64,000 bases of DNA, taken from positions 682,001 through 746,000 of the forward strand of contig NZ_JBJKFD010000001.1 in assembly GCF_049723905.1 (NCBI RefSeq), given 5' to 3'. Each line of letters starts with the position of its first letter. Within the stretch, counting starts at the first letter, position 1. A program made the position numbers and the translations under genes. The notes beneath the pieces are model-generated. The model made no database searches. It was not told where the DNA came from and was given only the letters and a program-made list of their open reading frames with translations. Of this stretch, positions 26,646 to 36,257 are shown in pieces. Origin of the DNA: G963665185 sp049723905 (GTDB lineage Bacteria > Desulfobacterota > Desulfovibrionia > Desulfovibrionales > Desulfovibrionaceae).

Positions 26646-27254
26646 ATGTCGGACTGCACGTTGGATTGTAAAGGACTCCCCTGCCCGCAACCTGTTCTGA
26701 AGTGTAAAAATGCCATCGACGCGGACGCCCCGCAAACCCTGAGTATAATTGTGGACAACCAAGCCGCCCGAGAAAACGTCGGCCGGTATCTCGGTACCCG
26801 TGGATACAAGGTTGAAGTAACGGAGGACACAGGCGGTCTTTTTGTTCTCAAAGCACAGGCTGACGAAACGTTGGCTGCCCAAGCTTCCACACCTGCATCC
26901 AAAACGGATGAAGCGCCGAAAAAAACCGTGGTTTTTATTACATCCAGTACAGTCGGAACCGGTGATGATGCCCTAGGCAGCAAGCTGATGCTCAGCTTTC
27001 TCAGCACATTGCTGGAGCTGGATGATGAGCTTTGGCGGGTCGTTCTTGTCAATGGCGGGGTCAAGCTTGCTATTGAAGGCAGCGAATATCTCCCAAAACT
27101 TCAAAAAATAGCCGAAACAGGTGCAACCATCCTTGTTTGCGGAACCTGTCTGGATCATTTCGGGCTGCTGGAGAAAAAACAGGTCGGCGAGACGACCAAC
27201 ATGATGGATGTTGTCACCTCTCTTCAGCTTGCCGACAAAGTAATTCAGATTTGA
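26646..27254 (+). CDS. yedF: YedF-type sulfurtransferase-like selenium metabolism protein
   Basis: 202 aa in two domains. N-terminal TusA-like domain: LDCKGLPCPQPVLKCKNAI, with the CPxP motif. C-terminal DsrE-like Rossmann-type domain: VVFITSSTVGTGDDALGSKLM, ELDDELWRVVLVNGGVKLA, LVCGTCLDHFGL. This fusion is the selenium-associated YedF family found in selenoprotein-making anaerobes. AAAAGGAG precedes the ATG at 26646. No selenoprotein or selD/selA gene lies in this window. Confidence 0.88.
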   Translation: MSDCTLDCKGLPCPQPVLKCKNAIDADAPQTLSIIVDNQAARENVGRYLGTRGYKVEVTEDTGGLFVLKAQADETLAAQASTPASKTDEAPKKTVVFITSSTVGTGDDALGSKLMLSFLSTLLELDDELWRVVLVNGGVKLAIEGSEYLPKLQKIAETGATILVCGTCLDHFGLLEKKQVGETTNMMDVVTSLQLADKVIQI

Positions 27255-27285
27255 CGTCTTTCCTTTTTTCGGTAACTGCATTGGC

Positions 27286-28035
27286 ATGACAACCGAAAAA
27301 AACACGTTTCGCCTGAACAAGGCTTTGGCACAGGCTGGCATCTGTTCTCGCCGCAAGGCGGATGAACTTATTTTTGCCGGAAAAGTGCGCATCAACGGAG
27401 ATATCGTCACAGAGCCAGGGCGACAAATCGACCCTACGAACGCAAAGGTGGAAGTTAATGGAAGCCCCATCGACTTCCACCTTGAAGAAGCTCATATCTA
27501 CTTGATGCTCCACAAGCCCATCCGAACGGTCAGCACAGTGTATGACCCCCAAGGACGTCCTACCGTACTGGATTTGATCCCCGAAGAGTACCGCCAACGA
27601 AGGGTTGTTCCTGTTGGCAGGCTGGACTTTTTTTCAGAAGGTCTGCTGCTCTTCACAACGGATGGAGAGCTGCATCACCTCCTGACCCATCCCAAACATC
27701 ACCTCCCCAAACTCTATGAAGTTAAAGTGCGGGGTGAAGTCACCAATGCAAAGCTTGCCATTATTCGCAAGGGGATGACTCTTGCAGAGGGAGAACAACT
27801 TGCGCCCGTGCCCGTCTCCATTATGCGACGGGAGAAGGGAAACGTTTGGCTGTCCATGCGCCTCTTCCAGGGAATCAACAGACAGATTCGGCGTATGTGT
27901 CGGGATTTGGATTTAACGATTTTGCGGCTGCAAAGAGTTGCCATGGGGCCGGTCAAGTTAGCTGGCCTGCCTTCCGGAGAATGCCGAGAGCTGCGAGAGG
28001 ACGAAGTGAACGCCTTGAAAAAGGCCGTGAAATAA
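27286..28035 (+). CDS. rluB: Ribosomal RNA pseudouridine synthase, RsuA/RluB family
   Basis: 249 aa. N-terminal S4 RNA-binding domain (FRLNKALAQAGICSRRKADEL) followed by the pseudouridine synthase domain with VGRLDFFSEGLLLFTTDGEL (catalytic Asp in G-R-L-D), LPKLYEVKV and GINRQIRRMCRDL. RluB modifies 23S rRNA and RsuA modifies 16S; the length and the S4 start favour RluB but do not prove it. It follows yedF by about 30 nt. Confidence 0.87.
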   Translation: MTTEKNTFRLNKALAQAGICSRRKADELIFAGKVRINGDIVTEPGRQIDPTNAKVEVNGSPIDFHLEEAHIYLMLHKPIRTVSTVYDPQGRPTVLDLIPEEYRQRRVVPVGRLDFFSEGLLLFTTDGELHHLLTHPKHHLPKLYEVKVRGEVTNAKLAIIRKGMTLAEGEQLAPVPVSIMRREKGNVWLSMRLFQGINRQIRRMCRDLDLTILRLQRVAMGPVKLAGLPSGECRELREDEVNALKKAVK

Positions 28036-28060
28036 AATTTGTGCGTAGTGAATAAAAAAT

Positions 28061-28091
28061 CCGGGCTGTCCATGAACAGCCCGGCTTTTTT
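28061..28091. terminator. Intrinsic terminator between rluB and lolA
   Basis: 9-bp stem CCGGGCTGT / ACAGCCCGG with 6-nt loop, T6 to the right and A-rich sequence to the left, so it can serve both converging genes. Confidence 0.88.
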
Positions 28092-28109
28092 CTATTTAGA
28101 TTTTGAGTC

Positions 28110-28748
28110 TTACTTTGAATTGTCCTGCACACTCACTCCTTCCGGGGGGACAAACTGAAACAGATTGTCCGGAAGATCCGGCTTGCGAACAAAATTATCA
28201 AGACCAAGCTTGTTACCGTTTCCGTAGAAATCAACCAGAAGAATACTGCGCAACAATTTGGTGGTCTGATCAACCCAAATGGTTGCCAGGACCAGCGAGG
28301 GCTCGGGTTCTATGGGGGTCAACATAAGCTTGCGAAGCCCCATTTCCATGCCCATATCCTCGATAACAAAGTCCTCTTCCAGCTTGGCTTTTCCAGAAAT
28401 AAACTTGATCATATTCTTGGAGCTGAGAATGTCCGATGCGGCATACTTTATCGCAGTATCCTCATCCTTGAAAAAATCCCAAACAACATCTTTCCCCACG
28501 ACGAGAAGTTCGTTTTCCGGAGAGTCCGTCTGCCAACGTACCAATCCCGGTTGTTTGAACCATATTCGCCCTTCCCTGGTTTCTATTTCGCCGCTGGCCG
28601 CATTCTTCAACTGCTGCTTGAAGTCCACCTGAAATCCCTTCAGAGAATCATATTCTTTCTGGATTTCACTTGTTATCCCAGCGGCATGACTGACACTGAC
28701 CAGAACAAGAAGAATCAGGAACAACGCAGAAGGGAAAATAATTTTCAT
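28110..28748 (-). CDS. lolA: Outer-membrane lipoprotein carrier protein LolA
   Basis: 212 aa. Signal peptide (ALFLILLVLVSVSHAA), then the LolA fold: LKGFQVDFKQQL, GRIWFKQPGLVRWQTDSP, LLVVGKDVVWDFFKDEDTAIKY. The Arg-Trp segment and the YxxD-like segment are typical LolA hydrophobic-cavity regions. LolA carries lipoproteins across the periplasm to the outer membrane. GAGGA precedes the ATG. It is convergent with rluB and divergent from the ATC-hydrolase-like gene. Confidence 0.9.
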   Translation of the reverse strand: MKIIFPSALFLILLVLVSVSHAAGITSEIQKEYDSLKGFQVDFKQQLKNAASGEIETREGRIWFKQPGLVRWQTDSPENELLVVGKDVVWDFFKDEDTAIKYAASDILSSKNMIKFISGKAKLEEDFVIEDMGMEMGLRKLMLTPIEPEPSLVLATIWVDQTTKLLRSILLVDFYGNGNKLGLDNFVRKPDLPDNLFQFVPPEGVSVQDNSK

Positions 28749-28848
28749 AAATAATCCTCGTATTTACAAGACCCGCACCCAATTGTTAGGATACAGTTTA
28801 TTATTTTAAGACCGCCGAAGGGCAAAAGCAACTACGGGAGTCATGCGA

Positions 28849-29328
28849 ATGGGCAAGCCCAATCAATTTCAAACCCGGCTGATACAAGCCAAAGTTTTCA
28901 ATGACATATACTTGGAGCTTGTCTCCTCCATGGAAAAAACGCAAGCCTTGGAGATTATTCGGCAGGCAATCGTCAAAGATGCCTACAAAGCAGGACGGGC
29001 CTATGCTCTCCAGGCGCCCGATGCACCCGACCTGGCACATTTTTCAAAAGTTGTTGAGCTTTGGCAGGAAGGCAATGTCCTGGAGATTGAAAAGACCAAT
29101 CTCAATGAAAACGTCCTGGACGTCACCGTTACCCGCTGCGGGTATGTTCAAGCATACCAGGACATGGGGCTGGAATCCGAACTTATCCGCATACTTTCAT
29201 GCCCTCGCGACGCAGCCTTTGCCAAAGGATATTCGGAATATCTTACGCTCGAACGCCCCAAGACTATTGCCAAAGGGTATTCCAAGTGTGGCTTTCATTA
29301 CGTATGGAACGAGGATGACAATGGCTAG
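28849..29328 (+). CDS. L-2-amino-thiazoline-4-carboxylic acid hydrolase family protein
   Basis: 159 aa. The C-terminal half, VTRCGYVQAYQDMGLE, then ILSCPRDAAFAKGYSEYLTLERPKTIA and GYSKCGFHYVW, fits the ATC-hydrolase-like family: R-C-x-Y, L-x-C-x-R-D, a T-x-T/K-T-I-A-x-G strand and a final C-x-F. Members are mostly uncharacterised in anaerobes, often with corrinoid or redox functions. GGGAG sits 8 nt before the ATG at 28849. Its stop shares a palindromic CTAG with the stop of convergent ftsK. Confidence 0.78.
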   Translation: MGKPNQFQTRLIQAKVFNDIYLELVSSMEKTQALEIIRQAIVKDAYKAGRAYALQAPDAPDLAHFSKVVELWQEGNVLEIEKTNLNENVLDVTVTRCGYVQAYQDMGLESELIRILSCPRDAAFAKGYSEYLTLERPKTIAKGYSKCGFHYVWNEDDNG

Positions 29329-31691
29329 TCCAGATTTTTGATCACAGCCCGGGGCTTGCTGCCTTCCTGAGGCCCTAGCAGTCCATCCGATTCCATTTGC
29401 TCGATGAAACGAGCCGCCCTGTTGTAGCCTATCCGAAAACGTCTCTGAATAAGAGAGATGGAGGCTTTGCCCTGCCCCATAACAAACTCTACGGCCTCGT
29501 CGTAGAGCGGGTCATCCAGAACGCCTGCAGAATCTCCATTATCTCCAACTCCAGCCTGTTCCTTCTGCCATTCCGAAAAATCTACGTCGAAATTAGGCTG
29601 GGGATACTGTCCCCTCCAAAACTGCACAACCTGCCCGATTTCATCTTCATCCACATAAGCGCCATGTACACGCTGCACTTTCGAGCCCCCGGGCTTGAAG
29701 AGACTGTCGCCGCGCCCGAGGAGTTTTTCCGCTCCGGCCATGTCGAGAATCGTCCGGGAATCGTGCTTGCTGGTAACCTGAAAAGAAATACGAGAAGGAA
29801 AGTTGGCTTTAATGAGCCCGGTTACAACATCGACGCTGGGACGCTGTGTCGCCAGGATAAGATGAATGCCTGCAGCTCGTGCCAATTGTGCCAGACGGAC
29901 GATACTCATTTCTGCTTCCTTGCCTGCTGTCATCATCAGGTCGGCTAATTCGTCAATAATGATGACAAGATATGGCATCGGATTCAGTGTAGCCAATTCC
30001 GGACGTGCTTCTTTATCGGCCTTGGGCAATTTTTCATTGTAGCCGGTAATGTTGCGCACACCTAACGTGGCCATGTCCTGATAGCGCCTGTCCATTTCGT
30101 GCACGGCCCAATCCAAGGCACTCTTGGCCATGGGCATTTCCGTCACGACGGGGTGTACCAGATGAGGCAAATCCGCATACACCGAAAGTTCAATTCGCTT
30201 GGGGTCGACAAGAAGCAGCTTCACTTCTTCCGGCGTCGCTTTGTACAGCAGGCTGAGCAAAATGCAGTTAAGACAGACACTTTTACCAGCGCCAGTCGCC
30301 CCAGCCACAAGCAAGTGAGGCATCTTGGCGAGATCGGTGGCTACCGGAGCCCCTTTAATATCCTTGCCTAGTGCAAGAGTTATCTTCGATTTCTGTTTGG
30401 CGAAAACATCGGCTTTAAAAATATCACGCAAGTACACGACTTCGCGAGTTTCATTCGGCACCTCGATACCGACCACATCCTGCCCGGGAATGGCATCGAT
30501 ACGAACGGCAAGAGCCTTCATGCTCAGTGCCAAATCATCTGCCAGCCCAGCAATCCGGCTGATTTTTATTCCAGGAGCCGGCTTGTACTCAAACATTGTA
30601 ACCACCGGTCCAGACTTGATATTTTGAATTTCTCCCTTAATACCGAAGTCCGCAAGGCATTCGACCAAACTTTCGCCCATGCACTGGAGAGCTGCCATAT
30701 TGACAGTCCCTTTTGCCTCGCCGGCCGTCAAAAAATCCAAGGAAGGCATGCTGGCCTTGCCATTACTCTTCTTTGGCGTTGCCTTTATTGATTCTTTGGG
30801 CTTTTCCGGGGGAGTAGCCGACGGTGTTGTACTTACTTGCGGAACATTGGAGACTGAGATTTCCTTGTCATCATGCTCCTCTCCTCCGTTAAAGGAAAAC
30901 TCGAAGTTTTCCTCCTCATCAAAATCATCGTCCTTGTTCCGTCCTGCCAGCTTGTCCGCCAGAAGTCCCTTGAGAGAAAAACCTTTTTTTTCATCCTCAT
31001 CAGGTGGTACATCTTCGTCAGAAGTTGGATTTTCCATATCCTCTTCAGCCTGTTCCCGACGAAGCTGTTCTTTCGCTGCTTTCTTTTCCTGCCTGCGGGC
31101 AGAACTTTCGTCAGCCTTTTCCTTATATTTTAGCCAGAAAGCCTGAAGCCACCCGCGAATACTTTCGAGCGCGACTGCCCAGGTCACCCCAAGGGTCAAC
31201 TGCAGGCCGAGCAGAAAAAGGAATCCCCACACCAGAGCAGCACCCACCGGTCGCAGCAAGTACGTACTCCAGGCATAAATAATTCCGCCCAAAAAACCAC
31301 CGCCTGTAACATCTCCCAAGGCAAGGTAGCCCTGTAAACCGGGGCAGGAAAACCAGGTAATGCAAGTCAAGTATAGCAACACCAAGCCTACCCATCTCCA
31401 CCAGACAATAGAAACGCGGGCAGTTACGCAAGAGGCAGCCAAATACAAAAAAAAGACTGGCCAGACAAAAGAGCCTAGGCCGAAAAATTCTACCAACATC
31501 CCGCCAGTATACGCACCTACCAAACCAGCCATGTTTTGGAGTTGATGGTTTCGACTCACCACCTGGTTTAAACTGGGGTCGGCCAACGAAAAAGTGGATA
31601 AGCTCAAAAACAAAAAAGCAGACCAGAACAAAAAGCCCAAGCCCGCTATTTCCTTTATAAAATTACGAGAGCGCGTAGCGCTATCCTCCAT
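29325..31691 (-). CDS. ftsK: DNA translocase FtsK
   Basis: 788 aa. Four transmembrane helices in the first ~180 residues, a charged acidic linker (~200-300), then the RecA-like motor with Walker A VAGATGAGKSVC, Walker B YLVIIIDELADLM, LATQRPSVDVVTG, and a C-terminal winged-helix gamma domain (DPLYDEAVEFVMGQGKASIS) that reads KOPS sequences. FtsK pumps DNA at the septum and activates XerCD at dif; both Xer genes are in this window. Convergent with the ATC-hydrolase-like gene, sharing CTAG at 29325-29328. Confidence 0.96.
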   Translation of the reverse strand: MEDSATRSRNFIKEIAGLGFLFWSAFLFLSLSTFSLADPSLNQVVSRNHQLQNMAGLVGAYTGGMLVEFFGLGSFVWPVFFLYLAASCVTARVSIVWWRWVGLVLLYLTCITWFSCPGLQGYLALGDVTGGGFLGGIIYAWSTYLLRPVGAALVWGFLFLLGLQLTLGVTWAVALESIRGWLQAFWLKYKEKADESSARRQEKKAAKEQLRREQAEEDMENPTSDEDVPPDEDEKKGFSLKGLLADKLAGRNKDDDFDEEENFEFSFNGGEEHDDKEISVSNVPQVSTTPSATPPEKPKESIKATPKKSNGKASMPSLDFLTAGEAKGTVNMAALQCMGESLVECLADFGIKGEIQNIKSGPVVTMFEYKPAPGIKISRIAGLADDLALSMKALAVRIDAIPGQDVVGIEVPNETREVVYLRDIFKADVFAKQKSKITLALGKDIKGAPVATDLAKMPHLLVAGATGAGKSVCLNCILLSLLYKATPEEVKLLLVDPKRIELSVYADLPHLVHPVVTEMPMAKSALDWAVHEMDRRYQDMATLGVRNITGYNEKLPKADKEARPELATLNPMPYLVIIIDELADLMMTAGKEAEMSIVRLAQLARAAGIHLILATQRPSVDVVTGLIKANFPSRISFQVTSKHDSRTILDMAGAEKLLGRGDSLFKPGGSKVQRVHGAYVDEDEIGQVVQFWRGQYPQPNFDVDFSEWQKEQAGVGDNGDSAGVLDDPLYDEAVEFVMGQGKASISLIQRRFRIGYNRAARFIEQMESDGLLGPQEGSKPRAVIKNLD

Positions 31692-32006
31692 TGGAATTTC
31701 CGTATGATCTGTTTTGTTCGGTGAGGAAAATCGTTTCCTTTTCCCTATTATCGTTCGGGGGAGACTGGAAAGTACGTGCTAAAATTCCAGCCTTCCCCAA
31801 ACGGAAATACGAAAAACACAATCTTCGCCCGAATGTCCTGCCGTAGCCCCCTCTTTCTAAGTACAACCACTCACTGCTTGTATTTCAATCAACCAAAAGT
31901 TTAAAGAAAAAGCAAAATTTGATGATTGTATTTTATGCGAGTTGGGGAAAAACCTTTGGATTCTTTCATAAAAGGTTTTCCCCCATACTCTTTCCACCCA
32001 TTCACG
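31692..32006. other. Intergenic region between efp and ftsK
   Basis: About 315 nt. It is the 3' side of efp and the 5' side of ftsK. No credible open frame, RNA gene or clear terminator was seen; it probably carries the ftsK promoter. Confidence 0.55.
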
Positions 32007-32564
32007 CTATGCGCGGCTGATGTATTCTCCGGTGCGGGTATCCACTTTGATCAGTTCGCCTTCTTTGATGAAAAGAGGCACCTGCACAACGATACCAGTG
32101 CTCAAAGTGGCAGGCTTGGTTGTATTACTAACGCGGTCTCCCTGTACGCCCGGTTCGGTTTCAACAACTTCGTACTCAAGGCTGGCGGGCAGATCCAAGT
32201 CGAGGACTCGGCCATTATAAAGAAGTACTTTCACTTCCTGACCATCCGTCAGGTAGCCGCCCTTATCTCCCAGGGTCTCGCCAGAGACATCAACCTGTTC
32301 GTAAGTCTGCATATCCATAAATACCAAGTTCTCACCGTCACGGTACAGGAACTGCATTTCCTGCGTAGCCATGTCGGGCTTTCCGACTTTTTCACCAGAA
32401 CGGAAGGTCTGGTCGGTTACCCGCCCAGTCAGCACATTCTTGAGCTTGGTGCGAACAAAAGCACCGCCTTTGCCCGGTTTAACGTGCAGGAACTCGACGA
32501 TTTCGTAGGGAGTTCCATCAATTTCGATTTTCAGGCCACGCCTGAAGTCCGTGGTAGAGAACAT
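32007..32564 (-). CDS. efp: Translation elongation factor P
   Basis: 185 aa, three beta-barrel domains. It relieves ribosome stalling on polyproline. The N-terminal loop reads HVKPGKGGAFVRTKLKN, with Lys32 at the tip that is modified in many bacteria. The C-terminus has GDRVSNTTKPATLSTGIVVQVP and VDTRTGEYISRA, standard EF-P. GGAGGAACT precedes the ATG. It lies 33 nt downstream of aroQ in the same direction. No EpmA-type modification gene was seen here. Confidence 0.97.
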   Translation of the reverse strand: MFSTTDFRRGLKIEIDGTPYEIVEFLHVKPGKGGAFVRTKLKNVLTGRVTDQTFRSGEKVGKPDMATQEMQFLYRDGENLVFMDMQTYEQVDVSGETLGDKGGYLTDGQEVKVLLYNGRVLDLDLPASLEYEVVETEPGVQGDRVSNTTKPATLSTGIVVQVPLFIKEGELIKVDTRTGEYISRA

Positions 32565-32597
32565 AGTTCCTCCAAAAAAGGGTTGTTTCCGTGGAAA

Positions 32598-33062
32598 TTA
32601 TTTTCGACCGTCAAGATGACGAACTAAAGCAAGGACTGCCAATACATAACTATCCAGGCCAAATCCGGCGATTTCGCCGATACATTGCTTGCCGATACGG
32701 CTTATCTGACGTAAGGGCTCGTCGGTCCTGGCCAAAACATTACTCAGATGCACCTCAATGCAGGGAATCTTTATCCAGGCCAGACAATCAGCCAAGGCCA
32801 AACTGGTATGGGTATAAGCTCCCGCATTAAATGCGATTCCATCCACTCCGTCCGCTTTGGCCTGTTCCAGGATATCTATGAGTTGGCCTTCACCATTGGC
32901 TTGACGTGTGGAAATTTCAAGATCGTCCATACGTGCGCCCAAGACCTCAGCCAGCATTAAAGGCAAATCGTCCATGCCACGGGTCCCATAGATTTCCGGC
33001 TGACGATGGCCCAGGTGGCCTAAGTTGGGGCCGTTAAGCACCAGAATAGAATATTGTGGCAT
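32598..33062 (-). CDS. aroQ: 3-dehydroquinate dehydratase, type II
   Basis: 154 aa. Third step of the shikimate pathway. Motifs: ILVLNGPNLGHLGHRQPEIYG with the catalytic loop Arg and Tyr, FNAGAYTHTSLAL with the key Asn, and CIEVHLSN with the active-site His. The ATG at 33062 with AAGGAAACCGCT is preferred; a longer frame upstream overlaps the start of engB and is not family-like. Pairing with efp is common in deltaproteobacteria and Gram-positives. Confidence 0.95.
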   Translation of the reverse strand: MPQYSILVLNGPNLGHLGHRQPEIYGTRGMDDLPLMLAEVLGARMDDLEISTRQANGEGQLIDILEQAKADGVDGIAFNAGAYTHTSLALADCLAWIKIPCIEVHLSNVLARTDEPLRQISRIGKQCIGEIAGFGLDSYVLAVLALVRHLDGRK

Positions 33063-33164
33063 AGCGGTTTCCTTGTATCCTTGACTGTAGGTCTCGAAAT
33101 GGACCACAGTCTTCCATTCAATGTTCAACGGCATGTAACAGCCTATGCGGGGGGAAATCAAGCC

Positions 33165-33797
33165 ATGCACAGAACCCTTACTCTGACAGAAACCATATAC
33201 ACACTTGAACAACTCCAGGCGGTACCTGCCGACGTTCCCCAAATAGCAGTCGCAGGACGTTCCAATGTGGGGAAATCTTCTCTTATCAACTGTCTGGCCG
33301 GTCGAAAAAAATTAGCCAAAATAAGCTCCACCCCAGGGAAAACCCGTAGCGTCAACCTCTATCAAGCAGCTCCGGGAGACTACTATATCGTCGACCTCCC
33401 TGGCTACGGATATGCCAGATGCTCCAAGGCGGAGCGCAACAAGTGGGCGGAACTCATTGGCCGTTATCTCGCTGAAACGCCTGGTCTCCGGGCCGTGGCC
33501 GTTCTGATGGACAGCAGACTCAATCCGCAGGAACTGGACCTGGAAATGGTTTCATACGTCCACCAGTCCGGGCTGGATATCATTGCGATTTTGACCAAGG
33601 CGGACAAGTGCAAACAAAAAGATTTGGCCAAACGGCAGGCTCAATGGGCGGATTTTCTGCGTACCGGTGGCAAGCCCATGGTCTTCTCAAGCAAAACAGG
33701 ACGTGGACGCGATAAGTTATGGGCTGCCATGGACATGGCTGCAGGATTCGACCCGGAACAACTTGTAACGGATGTTCTCGACGAAACAAAGGCCTAG
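33165..33797 (+). CDS. engB: Ribosome-biogenesis GTPase EngB (YihA/YsxC)
   Basis: 210 aa. GTPase motifs: G1 AGRSNVGKSSLIN, G2 around SSTPGKTRSVN, G3 DLPGYGYA, G4 TKADK, G5 SSKTG. EngB family proteins act in late 50S subunit assembly. The start at 33165 has GGGGGA before it; the N-terminal strand TLTLTETIYTLEQL fits the family. Divergent from aroQ with about 100 nt between starts. Convergent with lptG, 4 nt apart. Confidence 0.93.
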   Translation: MHRTLTLTETIYTLEQLQAVPADVPQIAVAGRSNVGKSSLINCLAGRKKLAKISSTPGKTRSVNLYQAAPGDYYIVDLPGYGYARCSKAERNKWAELIGRYLAETPGLRAVAVLMDSRLNPQELDLEMVSYVHQSGLDIIAILTKADKCKQKDLAKRQAQWADFLRTGGKPMVFSSKTGRGRDKLWAAMDMAAGFDPEQLVTDVLDETKA

Positions 33798-33801
33798 AAT
33801 A

Positions 33802-34875
33802 TTACCGCTTCGAACTCACCCACACCAGTCTCGAAAGCGATCCGACAATAAACAATCCATTCCCCATCCAGGCACCAATCACGGGCGGGACCATCCCGCC
33901 CTGCCCCATGGTATTGCCAATCACGTAGAATCCGTAAAAAATAAACGTGGCCAGAAGCGACGTGCCAATGCTCAGGTAAATGGACAACCCGAAACTGCTG
34001 ACAGCCAAGGCCAACAGGGCCATGGTCAGAATGGAAAAAGCATACGACCATTTGGCATGCCAGGCTGTGAGCAGGCCTTCAACATTGGACCCGGATTTTT
34101 TCAGGGAATCAATGGCTCTTCCCAGATCCCACAAAGGCAGTTGAGCAGGGTCCGTCTTGGGGCGCAGCACAGTAAATGTTTTCAGGTCGTGCTTGATAAA
34201 CAGATTCAGCGTGTTGTTATTGTCGGAGCTGAATGTTCCAGGTGCCAAAATATCCGCATCTTCGAGAACCCATTGATCGGAAAGCACTTTAAAGTTTCCT
34301 GCCGAGGCAATCCACGACATGCTCTGCCGATCATCTGCCATGGTGTACACTTGGATATCCTTCCCCTGCTGCTTGGAAATTGATGCTTGACGAAAATGGA
34401 TGATATACCCTCCGGAGCGGAACCAGATATCCCTGATAGTATCTTTTTCCAAAGTCCTGGAGCGTACCTGCTCAGCCCAGATTCGGCTGGATGTTTGGAG
34501 GCCGACTACCCCGAAATATTGGGAAAATCCAAGCTGTAGCAAAGACCAAAGTATTCCATAAACAATGAAAAAAATGGCCATACGTGCCCAGGAAATTCCA
34601 CCTGTCTGCAGCGCCAGAAGTTCCCGACTGCGTTCAAGAAGCCCCATCTGAACTACCAATGCGATAAGGAAAACAGCAGGCAGAATCTGTGACAGGATCA
34701 AAGGAATCTTGGCCAGGAAATATTTAAGTACGGTCCCTGTGCCTAGCCCTGCTTCAATGAAGTCGTCCAAGCGGTCAAAGACGTCGGAAAGCAGGTACAC
34801 CACAATCCCCAGTAGCATGCACAAGACCATGAGCTTGAGGTTCTGTTTCAGCAGATAGCGGCTCAGGATGGACAT
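33802..34875 (-). CDS. lptG: LPS export permease LptG
   Basis: 357 aa YjgP/YjgQ family permease of the LptB2FG transporter that extracts lipopolysaccharide from the inner membrane. Six transmembrane helices (three at each end) flank a periplasmic beta-jellyroll domain. N-terminal MSILSRYLLKQNLKLM and RSRELLALQTGGIS (coupling helix to LptB) are typical. It begins immediately after the lptF stop. No lptB, lptA or lptC gene is seen in this window. LptG versus LptF is assigned by gene order and fit. Confidence 0.88.
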   Translation of the reverse strand: MSILSRYLLKQNLKLMVLCMLLGIVVYLLSDVFDRLDDFIEAGLGTGTVLKYFLAKIPLILSQILPAVFLIALVVQMGLLERSRELLALQTGGISWARMAIFFIVYGILWSLLQLGFSQYFGVVGLQTSSRIWAEQVRSRTLEKDTIRDIWFRSGGYIIHFRQASISKQQGKDIQVYTMADDRQSMSWIASAGNFKVLSDQWVLEDADILAPGTFSSDNNNTLNLFIKHDLKTFTVLRPKTDPAQLPLWDLGRAIDSLKKSGSNVEGLLTAWHAKWSYAFSILTMALLALAVSSFGLSIYLSIGTSLLATFIFYGFYVIGNTMGQGGMVPPVIGAWMGNGLFIVGSLSRLVWVSSKR

Positions 34876-36054
34876 TTACTTTTTCCTCCAGAGCCTGATA
34901 TTTGAAAGAAATGTCATGACGTTCGGAAATTTTTCGCTAGCAGCCATGCGCAATCCAGCGAGAGCGAGTACAAAAAAAAGAGCATTGGGAGTCCACAATC
35001 CCACTGCAGGAGAAAGAACATTGATTTCTCCCAGGCTCGTTCCAATGGATACCATGGTGTAGTAGACCATGAAAAAGACCAATGCCATGACCAACCCCAG
35101 ATATTGCTTCAACCCTTGGAAAGCAAAAGCAAAAGGAATAGCAAACAATCCCAGAACAAGGCAGGCGACCGGCATGGATTGACGCTTGACGATCTCCACC
35201 TTGACCTTCTGCAGGAAATGGCCGTCATCAACGTCCTTGTACGTGGGATCGTCCAAGACTTCGTGCAGCCTTGCCCAACTCATTTCCTTGGGTTTTTCAT
35301 CACCTATACGGTATCCCTTGAACAACTTGCTCAAATCCAGGCGAACAGCGTAGCTTGAAAAACCAAGAACATCGAGACGTTCACCATTTTTCCCTTTTTC
35401 AGAACGGTAGATATGGCCGTCTTTGAGGAGAAATAGAATCTGTCCTTTGCTGGTATCCGTGGCTATGACTCCTTCCGGAGCAACAATGGTTGCAGAAACG
35501 CCGGGCCGGGTTTCATCACGAACAAAGACGAACTTAAGATGCTTGTTGGTAGGATCAACATTTTCCGCGAACAATGTCAGACCGGGAAAATCACGGTTGA
35601 AAACTCCAGGCTGCAGCATAAGTTGTGTGCGTGTGCGTATATGTTCAAGTACCGTACTTTTGAAATTATCCATGCCCCACGACACCCCGAAAAAAGAGAC
35701 CCATGCGGTGAGCAGTGTGCACAGGATGCTGAACACAACGGGTGCGGCGAGCATCTGATAGAGACTGACGCCTCCAGCACGCAGGGCAAGTAACTCCCTG
35801 TCCGTACTCATGCGCAAAAAAACGAGGAAAACGCTCAACATGCAGGCTATGGGTATAAGCAGGAGCATAAAAAAGGGACTAAGATACACGAACAGTTCTG
35901 CGATTTCCAAAAGACCCAATCCTTGGGCCAGAAAAAGTTCGCGCAATTGCAACATTCTGCCGATGAGAATCAACGATAGGAGCGAAGCCAGGCTAAGCAG
36001 AAAGATAAAAAACAGCTCTCCGAAAACCCGGCGGTGAAGTAGGCGTATGAACAC
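34876..36054 (-). CDS. lptF: LPS export permease LptF
   Basis: 392 aa YjgP/YjgQ family. Same layout as LptG: three N-terminal helices (starting FIRLLHRRVFGELFFIFLL), the coupling segment MSTDRELLALRAGGVSLYQ, periplasmic domain (~110-290) and three C-terminal helices. Stop and the next ATG are directly adjacent, so lptF-lptG are translationally coupled. The 64-aa gene 9 nt upstream is likely in the same transcript. Confidence 0.88.
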   Translation of the reverse strand: MFIRLLHRRVFGELFFIFLLSLASLLSLILIGRMLQLRELFLAQGLGLLEIAELFVYLSPFFMLLLIPIACMLSVFLVFLRMSTDRELLALRAGGVSLYQMLAAPVVFSILCTLLTAWVSFFGVSWGMDNFKSTVLEHIRTRTQLMLQPGVFNRDFPGLTLFAENVDPTNKHLKFVFVRDETRPGVSATIVAPEGVIATDTSKGQILFLLKDGHIYRSEKGKNGERLDVLGFSSYAVRLDLSKLFKGYRIGDEKPKEMSWARLHEVLDDPTYKDVDDGHFLQKVKVEIVKRQSMPVACLVLGLFAIPFAFAFQGLKQYLGLVMALVFFMVYYTMVSIGTSLGEINVLSPAVGLWTPNALFFVLALAGLRMAASEKFPNVMTFLSNIRLWRKK

Positions 36055-36062
36055 GATATTTT

Positions 36063-36257
36063 TTATTGGCAGTCGTCGTTCTGGCCGCTTTTTTCTTTAT
36101 AGAAGCGGGCCAGGAACTCCTGATCATTAGGTCCGAGGTTGAAACGCATGGCGCCTTCGTCAAGTAGTTTGGCCAGCGGTTTGCCTTCCTTGAGCCCTTC
36201 GGAAATCCACTCGATAGCCTTTTTCGTAAGTTCCGAGCATGGCAAGATAGTCGACAT
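36063..36257 (-). CDS. Small hypothetical protein upstream of lptF
   Basis: 64 aa, hydrophilic and helical (ELTKKAIEWISEGLKEGKPL, then FNLGPNDQEFLARFYKEK), with no membrane segment or known motif. The SD GGAGGGG lies 8 nt before the ATG, which makes it a convincing gene. It is the first gene of the lptF-lptG transcript. Function not recognised. Confidence 0.75.
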   Translation of the reverse strand: MSTILPCSELTKKAIEWISEGLKEGKPLAKLLDEGAMRFNLGPNDQEFLARFYKEKSGQNDDCQ